6,505 nucleotides of DNA, taken from NCBI GenBank assembly GCA_014379305.1, contig JACMMB010000135.1, forward strand, positions 1-6,505, written 5' to 3'. The position numbers and the translations under genes are program-made. Positions 1-6,136 of the stretch are shown here, in pieces. Source of the DNA: Akkermansiaceae bacterium (lineage in GTDB: Bacteria > Verrucomicrobiota > Verrucomicrobiia > Verrucomicrobiales > Akkermansiaceae). Under the pieces are notes generated by a model, which was not told the origin of the DNA, searched no databases, and saw nothing but the letters and a program-made list of their open reading frames with translations. The first letter of the stretch is position 1; each line of letters begins with the position of its first letter.

Positions 1-4
1 ACTC

Positions 5-27
5 AGACCGCCTGAAGGCGGGACTAC
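5..27 (+). repeat. Short palindromic intergenic repeat, copy A
   Basis: The 23 bases contain the hairpin CCGCC-TGAA-GGCGG (8-21, with a sixth pair possible) followed by GACTAC. Its reverse complement matches copy B at 167-190 almost base for base. No T-run follows on either strand, so it is not a classical intrinsic terminator. It looks like a small dispersed extragenic repeat. Confidence 0.5.
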
Positions 28-113
28 TTACGAAGACCCCCGCTGGAATTCCGTCATTCCTCCTCATCCCCCTTCGAATCATCCGCCAGCGCCACGCTGC
101 TGACGCTCTTTCC

Positions 114-134
114 GATCACCGATCACTGATCACT
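114..134 (+). repeat. Three tandem heptamers GATCACY
   Basis: The sequence GATCACC-GATCACT-GATCACT gives three perfect-length tandem units with one substitution. It lies between the two inverted repeat copies in the gene-poor 3' flank. No function can be read from it. Confidence 0.6.
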
Positions 135-166
135 CGGCACTACCACATCCGCATCTTCTCCCGCAC

Positions 167-190
167 GTAGTCCCGCGCTTCAGCCGGTCT
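167..190 (-). repeat. Short intergenic repeat, copy B (inverted relative to copy A)
   Basis: The + strand reads GTAGTCCCGC then GCTTCAGCCGGTCT. This equals the reverse complement of copy A with one inserted base and one mismatch. The mismatch falls in the stem, so the hairpin is weaker here. The pair forms an inverted repeat about 140 bases apart. Confidence 0.45.
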
Positions 191-206
191 TCTCTTTATC
201 AAGAAG

Positions 207-236
207 TTCACCGCCAAGGCACCAAGGGACGCTGAG
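207..236 (+). repeat. Possible dispersed-repeat fragment (ACCGCCAAGGCACCAAGG type)
   Basis: The core ACCGCCAAGGCACCAAGG resembles, from memory, a family of intergenic repeats of the form 'accgcaaaggcgcaaagg' found many times in some large bacterial genomes. Only one copy is present here, so the call rests on recollection and not on repetition within the window. The rest of 1-352 shows no supported gene: reading frames there run through the repeat copies. Confidence 0.25.
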
Positions 237-352
237 CCGATTGCCCTGGAGCGTCCAGTCTGTGACCGTCGCACTCTACCCCGAGGAGGAAATGCCGATG
301 AAAAGAAACCGTCTAGCAGGATACCCAGTGACTTCTCCGCCTTTGCGATCAA

Positions 353-460
353 TCACCCCACCTCCACCGTGTAGCCGACATGCCCGTTCTGGCCTTTGGT
401 TCGGTTGGGTTTGTCATTCATAAATTCGATGTTCGAAAATGGGCCAGAGCTCCCTCCCAT
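353..460 (-). CDS. Candidate 35-aa small protein directly after hsdR
   Basis: This ATG-to-TGA reading frame begins at the base right after the hsdR TAG and is in the same frame as hsdR. AAGGGG (469-474) lies 8 bases before the ATG and has the same core as the hsdS ribosome site. The predicted peptide has a glycine/serine-rich start, then NIEFMNDKPNRTKG, and ends GYTVEVG. No family is recognised. It could be a coupled small protein, an in-frame extension of HsdR by stop-codon readthrough, or chance. Its length alone cannot separate these. Confidence 0.25.
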   Translation of the reverse strand: MGGSSGPFSNIEFMNDKPNRTKGQNGHVGYTVEVG

Positions 461-2839
461 CTAGGCCACCCCTTGATATAGGTATTTCTGAAACCCGGTG
501 AACGCCTCGCCGATGTCGTCTCCCAGATCGGCCACGGCGTCGTTAATCGAGTTGTGATAACGGAGTTTCAGCAAGGGTGCCAGCTTCCCTTGCTCAAGTT
601 CCTCCACTCCGACGCTGACGTAGTGGGAAAGCACAAAATCCAGGAACACCTGCTGCTTGCTGTTGAAGTGCGTGCTGATTTCCACCTTCGCCTTGGTGGC
701 GCGTTCCTCGCGGCTTAGTGGGGGCAGGGCATAGGCCACATGGGCGAGCACGTCGAACAGGTCGCTGTTCTCGGCATCGATGACCTTCTGCATCTCGGCC
801 AGTTGATCGTGGCCGAAGCCCTTTTCCTCCAGACCTTCCAACAGCTTGGCACGAGTGGCTGGCACGCTCCATAGCTCTCGGAGTTCGTCTTCATTGGCGA
901 AAAAATCCGGCAGCTTGCCGAAGAGCATTTCCATAAACTGCTGGGCGGACATCGGAGTGCCGTCCGGATGCCAGAAGGTGGTCATCATCATGTGCTGGAT
1001 GCTCCGCTCTTTGCCGTCGGCCAGCTTGACTTTGGTCTTCTTCCGTTTCTGGCAGGTGCATTGGACATTGCCGCAGACCTCGCAGGGCTCCTTGGGGCAA
1101 TCGCACGGGCTCTTGCCGCAGACTTCGCAGGGCTTGGGCGGTAGCGCGATACAGGTGCAAGGACGGTTGCCGCATTTCGGGCAATCTTCCTCTTCCAGCG
1201 GCTCGCCGTCCCATTCCGGATCGGAGAAGTGGAGGTGGGCTTTCACGAAATCGTAAACCGTGAAGTAGTCTTTTCCGTCGTAGAGCCGGGTGCCGCGGCC
1301 GATGATCTGTTTGAACTCGATCATCGAGTTCACCGGGCGCATCAGCACGATGTTGCGCACGTTGCGGGCGTCCACTCCGGTGGAAAGTTTCTGCGAGGTT
1401 GTCAGGATGGTCGGGATGCTCTTCTCGTTGTCTTGGAAATCGCGGAGATGCTGCTCCCCGAGAGCTCCATCGTCCGCCGTGACCCGTTGGCAATAGTTCG
1501 GGTCTTTGCTCGTCTTCATCTGGTTGATCATGTCGCGCACGATCCGCGCGTGATCCTGGGTGGCGCAGAACACGAGGGTCTTCTCGTTCTGGTTGATCTG
1601 CTTCATGAAGATTTCCACCCGCTTCCTCTCGCGCTCGAGGATCTGGATGTTCGTATTGAAATCCGCTTCCTCGTAAACCTTGCCGACCTCGATCTCCCCC
1701 TCCACCACCGTGTCGTCCGAGGTGTAGGTGTAGTAATCGATGGTCGTCTGGATTTGCTTTACCTTGAACGGCGTGAGGAAACCGTCGTTGATGCCGTCCT
1801 TGAGCGAGTAGATATACACCGGCTCGCCGAAGTAGGCGTAAGTGTCCACGTTGTCCTTGCGCTTGGGAGTCGCCGTTAGGCCAAGCTGCACCGCGGGTGC
1901 GAAGTATTCCAGGATGCCGCGCCAATTGCCTTCATCATTCGCACCGCCGCGGTGGCACTCGTCGATGACGATGAAGTCGAAGAAGTCCGGCGGATACTCG
2001 CCGAAGTAGGGCGACGGTTCGCCGTCGATTGGACGACCGGACATGAACGTTTGGAAGATCGTGAAAAACAGGCTGCCGTTTTTCGGCACCTTGCCCTTCT
2101 TGCGGATGTCGCCCGGATCGATGCGGACCAGCGCATCCTCGGGAAATGCCGAGAAAGCGTTGAAGGCCTGATTCGCCAGAATGTTCCGGTCTGCCAGAAA
2201 CAATACGCGCGGACGCCGGGTCGCCTCGCGGCTCAGGTTCCAGCGGCTGTGGAAAAGCTTCCAGGCGATCTGGAACGCGATGAACGTTTTGCCCGTGCCG
2301 GTGGCCAGCGTGAGGAGGATGCGCTGCCGGTCGTCCGCGATGGCTTCCATCACCCGGGTGATCGCCACGTCCTGATAGTAGCGCGGCTGGAAATACCCAC
2401 CGCGATCTTCGAAGGGCACGGCGGCGAAACGATCCCGCCACGCATTCGCCTTGGCGAAGGTTCTCGCCCACAGATCGTCCGGAGTCGGATAGACGGAAAC
2501 ATCGCCCTCCTTACCCGTCTCCATGTCGATCCCGTAAATCCCCTGCCCGTTCGTGGCGTAAGTGAAACGGATCGACAGCTTGCCCGCATAGTTCTTCGCC
2601 TGCGCCACGCCTTCCGTGAGCGCCACGTCCCAAGCCTTCGCCTCCACCACGGCCAACTTCGTATTTCGATACTCCAGCACGTAGTCCGCCGAGAGTGCCT
2701 TGCCGCGTTTGCCGTGACCTTCGATGCGGCCAAGCGTGATCGGATGCTCGCGCCGGATGCGGCTCCCATCGATGACTCCCCAGCCTGCAGCGGTCAGCGC
2801 GGGATCGATGTGCTCGGCTCGGGTTTCGGCTTCGTTCAT
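461..2839 (-). CDS. hsdR: Type I restriction endonuclease subunit HsdR (EcoEI/EcoAI-like translocase-nuclease)
   Basis: HsdR is the motor and cleavage subunit of the Type I complex. It translocates DNA with ATP hydrolysis from an unmethylated target and cuts at a distance. The protein has 792 aa, close to the usual size for Type IB HsdR. Order: N-terminal PD-(D/E)xK nuclease with Asp52 (SADYVLEY), Glu66 and Lys68 (VVEAKAW) and a following QAKNYA; superfamily 2 helicase with Walker A ATGTGKT (179-185), DECH (293-296), TAT (322-324), motif IV near TLVFCAT (421-427), STGVDARNV (486-494) and QIIGRGTR (511-518); a cysteine-rich insert (553-596); and an EcoEI_R_C-like C-terminal domain (about 610-792) with FLDFVLSHY and the ending FQKYLYQG. 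All key motifs are intact, so it is likely functional. The start at 2839 is 7 bases after the preceding stop; its ribosome site is weak, so coupled translation is likely. It ends with TAG. GC is high compared with the two nuclease genes before it. Confidence 0.97.
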   Translation of the reverse strand: MNEAETRAEHIDPALTAAGWGVIDGSRIRREHPITLGRIEGHGKRGKALSADYVLEYRNTKLAVVEAKAWDVALTEGVAQAKNYAGKLSIRFTYATNGQGIYGIDMETGKEGDVSVYPTPDDLWARTFAKANAWRDRFAAVPFEDRGGYFQPRYYQDVAITRVMEAIADDRQRILLTLATGTGKTFIAFQIAWKLFHSRWNLSREATRRPRVLFLADRNILANQAFNAFSAFPEDALVRIDPGDIRKKGKVPKNGSLFFTIFQTFMSGRPIDGEPSPYFGEYPPDFFDFIVIDECHRGGANDEGNWRGILEYFAPAVQLGLTATPKRKDNVDTYAYFGEPVYIYSLKDGINDGFLTPFKVKQIQTTIDYYTYTSDDTVVEGEIEVGKVYEEADFNTNIQILERERKRVEIFMKQINQNEKTLVFCATQDHARIVRDMINQMKTSKDPNYCQRVTADDGALGEQHLRDFQDNEKSIPTILTTSQKLSTGVDARNVRNIVLMRPVNSMIEFKQIIGRGTRLYDGKDYFTVYDFVKAHLHFSDPEWDGEPLEEEDCPKCGNRPCTCIALPPKPCEVCGKSPCDCPKEPCEVCGNVQCTCQKRKKTKVKLADGKERSIQHMMMTTFWHPDGTPMSAQQFMEMLFGKLPDFFANEDELRELWSVPATRAKLLEGLEEKGFGHDQLAEMQKVIDAENSDLFDVLAHVAYALPPLSREERATKAKVEISTHFNSKQQVFLDFVLSHYVSVGVEELEQGKLAPLLKLRYHNSINDAVADLGDDIGEAFTGFQKYLYQGVA
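1052..1183 (-). repeat. Triple cysteine-knuckle repeat inside hsdR
   Basis: HsdR residues 553-596 hold three copies of C-x2-C-x4-C-x-C: C553/556/561/563, C571/574/579/581 and C586/589/594/596. Copies 2 and 3 are exactly 15 codons apart and are also near-identical at DNA level (on the + strand, ttgccgcaga..tcgcagggct near 1069 and 1113), suggesting recent tandem duplication. Copy 1 is 18 codons before copy 2. Linkers are short and proline/lysine-rich (PPKP, PKEP). The arrangement suggests metal (probably zinc) binding, but no metal is demonstrated. Confidence 0.85.
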
Positions 2840-2846
2840 GGTTTCA

Positions 2847-3896
2847 TTAGCTGTAGCGTTGAATGTAGTTCTCGATCCATTCCTCGTTAAGGGTCAACTT
2901 GACCTGTCGACGAACGCCCCCAATGATACCGGTCAGGGCGATGTATGAAAAATGACTTTTTTTAGCTCCCGCAATAGCAACTCGATCGTCTCCCAAATCC
3001 CTAATCATGCTGGCAATTTCAAGTGGGAGGTCGAACTCAAGCCTAAACCAATCCGGATCCCCATCACTACCAATAAGCGGAACAAATGACCACCTATTTC
3101 CGTGAAGCCCATAGACTCTGCACTCCAGAGTGTCAGACGTTTCAAAATGACACTCCGGAATAGGTTTGCGTGAAAGCAAATGAATAGGCCAACGCCCCTG
3201 AAGCATTCCGAAATATGAGCCGCCAATTTTGGATAGGAGCTCCGCAATTGTCGAAATCAACTCTTGGCCCCTGATGGAGAGAACCTCTGATTGAGGATCA
3301 TCGTCGCCAGAAAATATTGATCTAGCGCAACTCCTGGCTCTCAAGGTGGATTTGGCGCCAGCCAGCATTTTCGCTTTAAAGTGCTGCTTATTAAGCGAAC
3401 GAATCGCGTCAATTACAGGTTTAAACAAATGAACTCTCTTGTATTGGATCAAAAATACTTGATGTGCTACCGCGTAGCGAATCGCTGGTTTTGTGAATCC
3501 GCTTGTCGAGAACAATGCTGCGACGTAGTTGAATCGTGCCGGTTGGATCAATTGGCCTTCAAAGTTATCCAACGAGTGAGAAACGCAATTTTCTGAAATA
3601 TCTTTTAGCACACCGACAATATTGCGAACCACTTCAACGCCGATGGTAGACCTATCCCTATAACATTTGGCCTCAACAATAAGCCGAAGAGGATAAACGA
3701 AAGGCGGTGAGGCGTCGAGCGACGCAAGCGCGTCCATCTGATGCCAACCACCACGCCCTTGAAGCTCTAGGCCCGCTCCTCCAGATCTGAGCTGCGGGTC
3801 GCCACTTGGACTTTCGATGGTCGAATAGCCAAGCTTACCCAAGAGGTGAAGGATCACTTCCTCAAGCAAAGCCGCCCGAATCGACTGGATGCTCAT
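2847..3896 (-). CDS. Mrr-like restriction endonuclease (PD-(D/E)xK) with uncharacterised C-terminal region
   Basis: Predicted restriction-type nuclease of 349 aa. Seen: N-terminal helix with LLEEV (10-14) and LGKLGY (19-24), then GRGGWHQMDAL with Asp55, then PLRLIVEAKCY with Glu75 and Lys77, followed by VEVVRNIVGVLKDI (87-100) and later ALFSTSGFTKPAIRYA (127-142). This is the order of the Mrr-type fold: the D...ExK active site, the helix after it, and an FSTSGFT.A..YA segment typical of such nucleases. Residues about 200-349 match no domain I recognise. They include strand-like stretches (RWPIHLL, ECRVYGL, FSYIALTGIIGG). The start at 3896 is chosen because its ATG overlaps the previous stop as ATGA and the fold begins there; a frame extension to 4073 exists but lies wholly inside the preceding gene and has no domain content. 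The hsdR start is only 7 bases downstream. GC is low (37-45% in sampled stretches). Substrate unknown; cleavage of modified DNA, as in Mrr, is possible but not shown. Confidence 0.82.
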   Translation of the reverse strand: MSIQSIRAALLEEVILHLLGKLGYSTIESPSGDPQLRSGGAGLELQGRGGWHQMDALASLDASPPFVYPLRLIVEAKCYRDRSTIGVEVVRNIVGVLKDISENCVSHSLDNFEGQLIQPARFNYVAALFSTSGFTKPAIRYAVAHQVFLIQYKRVHLFKPVIDAIRSLNKQHFKAKMLAGAKSTLRARSCARSIFSGDDDPQSEVLSIRGQELISTIAELLSKIGGSYFGMLQGRWPIHLLSRKPIPECHFETSDTLECRVYGLHGNRWSFVPLIGSDGDPDWFRLEFDLPLEIASMIRDLGDDRVAIAGAKKSHFSYIALTGIIGGVRRQVKLTLNEEWIENYIQRYS

Positions 3897-4909
3897 GATT
3901 TTGGTCCGACAACTCCGATCAACGCTTTTAGCAAGATCTCCGATTCTTCCAATGACAGATAGGGGGTCTTGATTGTTCTGGCCCAGAAGAAATTGCGATC
4001 CAACACCTCTTTCACCTGCCAAGCAGGCATGAACTTGTAGGGGACCCCACGGACGGGCCTGGCTGTCAGCCATTGGATTCCGTGATAAAGGGCTTCCTCA
4101 TCATCATCGGCCATGACTTTACTCGTAGTGATCCGACCTGCAGCGACGATTCCTTGATGCTTGTGACAAAGGAAAACAATGTCATTTTTCCCAAGGTAAT
4201 GAACGACACCCATCTGGTCGCCGAAGGCTGCCACTCGGCTTTTTTCGCACATATACCAGATGGATTCCGCGTCGTAGCTCAAATTGGTGTCGAAGATTAC
4301 CCCCTTGGCATGGGCCGGGTTTGAATGGCGGTCATAAGGGTGTGAGAAGAACTCAAAGTAGTGATCCTCACCAATCTTATAAACCCGATACGGAATGAAG
4401 TTCACAGAAACTCCCTTTGATTTCCAGTAGTCCACATTCCGAATCAAATCATCACTGCCTGCCGTGCCGACAATCATGAGGTGCTGATTCCGGTTGAAAT
4501 CGGATTCATTAAGTGCGATTTCTAACCCAAAATGCAGCTTGTGCGCCTCTTGGAGTTTGATTGCCTGATCGCAACTGTAGGTTGCCAGCATGGATTGCAA
4601 TGCATTGAAGTTCCAGTGGGCGGCGGTCTCGCAATACCGCATCGCCTGATAGACTGCATCACCTCCAGCGGGGCCGCGTTTCAATTCGAAAATGATAAGA
4701 TCTCCGTTCTGGTTGAGCGCATAGATGTCTGCTTCTGCCTGCATCGAGCGCTCTTGGAAGATAGGCATCATTTCGTTGTCCTCATAGAGAACCCCTGCCA
4801 ACTTATCCGCCATCAGATTTTCGAGATGCTTTTCCAGATGGAGATTTTCGAAAGCAAGCGGGGTGAGATTGTCTGGAACGCCGTCCGTATGGGTCAGTTT
4901 GTAGAGCAT
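3893..4909 (-). CDS. NucS/DUF91-like PD-(D/E)xK nuclease-fold protein with possible C-terminal PUA/EVE-like domain
   Basis: Predicted DNA-acting nuclease of 338 aa; substrate and role unknown. Seen: residues about 20-100 contain a PD-(D/E)xK core, with an early helix (LEKHLENLMADKL, 25-37), QERS at 52-55, AEADIYAL with Asp61, then LIIFELKRG with Glu75 and Lys77, then a helix with YQAMRY. The ADI..L....DLIIFELKR pattern matches the NucS/DUF91 family known from archaeal and actinobacterial EndoMS/NucS and from many defence loci. Residues about 143-175 (HLMIVG ... YWKSKGVSVNFIPYRVY) look like the continuation of such a fold. Residues about 203-320 differ: KNDIVFLCHKHQGIVAAGRI (241-260) resembles the beta strands of PUA-superfamily domains such as EVE, ASCH or YTH, some of which bind modified bases. 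That assignment is an inference from pattern. The gene starts 3 bases after the hsdS stop, with GGAG 11 bases ahead of the ATG, and overlaps the next gene by 4 bases. It is therefore part of the same operon. GC is lower than in hsdR. It could be an accessory or Type IV-like nuclease. Confidence 0.82.
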   Translation of the reverse strand: MLYKLTHTDGVPDNLTPLAFENLHLEKHLENLMADKLAGVLYEDNEMMPIFQERSMQAEADIYALNQNGDLIIFELKRGPAGGDAVYQAMRYCETAAHWNFNALQSMLATYSCDQAIKLQEAHKLHFGLEIALNESDFNRNQHLMIVGTAGSDDLIRNVDYWKSKGVSVNFIPYRVYKIGEDHYFEFFSHPYDRHSNPAHAKGVIFDTNLSYDAESIWYMCEKSRVAAFGDQMGVVHYLGKNDIVFLCHKHQGIVAAGRITTSKVMADDDEEALYHGIQWLTARPVRGVPYKFMPAWQVKEVLDRNFFWARTIKTPYLSLEESEILLKALIGVVGPKS

Positions 4910-4912
4910 AAA

Positions 4913-6136
4913 TTAAAGTTCTCCGGAAAAGGCTTGGTGCAGCAGCGACTTCTTCAACGCCTCCAGCGCGGCGAGCTTGCGGGTGTAGAGGGTGGCGAGG
5001 CGTTGGGTTTCTTCGCGAAGGGCGTCGATCTGGTTGGTGATCTTAATCTGCTCTGATAAAGGAGGAAGAGGAATCGGTAGCGATCTAAGGTCGGCGATCG
5101 ACAAATTCGGCTGCATCAAAGTGTTTACCCGGCCTTTGACGTAATCGACCACGGTCTGGGTTGATAGGAATGCGAAAAGGAATTTGCCATCCACGACATG
5201 ATGATTGGCAATGATGGACGCCACACGCTGATTTAGTAGGGCACCATCATACTCGGCAGGCACAACTGCGACCTTCAAACCTCCAGCAATAATTGTCCGT
5301 GTAAGGGCGATCACGATATTCCCCTCCGTGACGGTGAACGCTCTGTGTTTTACTGCAAAGTTTGAAGGCAGAAAGGGACCTGATTCAGCCACGAACTCTC
5401 GAACACCAACATTCGTGATCTTTATGCATTTTAGGCCAGCCTTGGCTGAAAAATCAGTACTCTTAAAAGCGAACCCATTAATTATCGCCGAAACCGATTC
5501 CAGCGGCTCCTCCACCCACCCCTTGCCGCGGTGGAAGAAGACGGATTGGAGGTGGCTTTCGAAGAGGGCTCGGGCGTTTTGGAGATTCTTTTCGGCGTTG
5601 GCTTTGGCGGTGGCGATGCCCTCAAACGTATCGTCGAGCAGGCCGACGATCCGCTGCTGCTCGGCGAGCGGGGGTATGGGAATCGGAACCGAGCCAAGGT
5701 TGCTTCTGCTGATTCGGTTCCTCGTCGTTCCAGTCGTGACGTCATCAACCGCTTTGAGGTAGTCAAGTGACTGGGAGTAAAAGTTAAAGAACGTGGGAAG
5801 CATCTGCTGCTTGGTGAATCGCAAAATCGAGCAATCAACAGCAGTGATCATTCGCTCACCCGTGTCCGGCAGAATGCAGCTGCGCCCGACGGGATCGGGC
5901 AACCGCGAAACCAAGCAATCGCCTTCAAATATTTCAGTGCAGCGCAGGCGTTTGAATGTCGCTTCGGAAATGTAACGAGCCTTTTCGCCCCGATCTTTGA
6001 ATACGCCCTGCCCAACGTTGCCGGTTTGAATCAGACGAATGCCTTTTGGTGACTGGTCTTTGCTTTCAATCCAGTTTCCATCCGTGAAGACCTCGCAAAG
6101 ATCGGCCAATGGCTTTGAAATCCAGCTCTTCTTCAT
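4913..6136 (-). CDS. hsdS: Type I restriction-modification specificity subunit HsdS
   Basis: HsdS is the DNA-recognition subunit. It assembles with two HsdM to form the methyltransferase and with HsdR to form the restriction complex. The protein has 407 aa, normal for a full two-domain HsdS. Order: target recognition domain 1 (about 1-150), conserved coiled-coil spacer 1 starting PIPIPPLAEQ at 151 (to about 200), target recognition domain 2 (about 205-352), and spacer 2 starting PIPLPPLSEQ at 354 and running to the C-terminus. TRD1 includes DGNWIESKDQSPKGIRLIQ and DPVGR. The two spacer repeats give the expected pseudo-symmetric, bipartite recognition architecture. The target sequence cannot be read from this. 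The start at 6136 overlaps the hsdM stop by 4 bases and has a good ribosome site. TRD-coding DNA is AT-richer than the spacers (sampled 42-55% against 63-70% GC), consistent with exchange of recognition domains. No frameshift or truncation is seen. Confidence 0.96.
   Translation of the reverse strand: MKKSWISKPLADLCEVFTDGNWIESKDQSPKGIRLIQTGNVGQGVFKDRGEKARYISEATFKRLRCTEIFEGDCLVSRLPDPVGRSCILPDTGERMITAVDCSILRFTKQQMLPTFFNFYSQSLDYLKAVDDVTTGTTRNRISRSNLGSVPIPIPPLAEQQRIVGLLDDTFEGIATAKANAEKNLQNARALFESHLQSVFFHRGKGWVEEPLESVSAIINGFAFKSTDFSAKAGLKCIKITNVGVREFVAESGPFLPSNFAVKHRAFTVTEGNIVIALTRTIIAGGLKVAVVPAEYDGALLNQRVASIIANHHVVDGKFLFAFLSTQTVVDYVKGRVNTLMQPNLSIADLRSLPIPLPPLSEQIKITNQIDALREETQRLATLYTRKLAALEALKKSLLHQAFSGEL

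Noticed and set aside
8..21. Hairpin as the operon's transcription terminator
   Set aside because: No run of T follows on the minus-strand transcript, and it lies more than 430 bases after hsdR. It fits a dispersed repeat better.
140..352. 70-codon minus-strand frame after the candidate small ORF
   Set aside because: Its start is a TTG with no good ribosome site, and it runs through repeat copy B and the dispersed-repeat-like stretch, so its sequence is mostly repeat read as protein.
283..423. Plus-strand ORF with strong GAGGAGGA ribosome-like site before ATG 298
   Set aside because: The site is good, but the peptide is about 41 residues, proline-rich and basic, with no family likeness. It also runs opposite the candidate small ORF. 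Not enough to call.
2836..2847. ATG overlapping the Mrr-like stop (TAATG) as a start before hsdR
   Set aside because: It is out of frame with hsdR and hits TGA after three codons. The ATG at 2839 is the sensible start.
1229..2890. Long plus-strand open frames opposite hsdR (1229-1879 and 1952-2890)
   Set aside because: They are antisense shadows of a GC-rich gene with clear HsdR motifs. Their predicted proteins have no recognisable domains.
3897..4073. Upstream extension of the Mrr-like frame by 59 codons
   Set aside because: It lies inside the preceding nuclease gene, shows no domain content, and the ATGA-overlap start at 3896 begins exactly where the nuclease fold begins.
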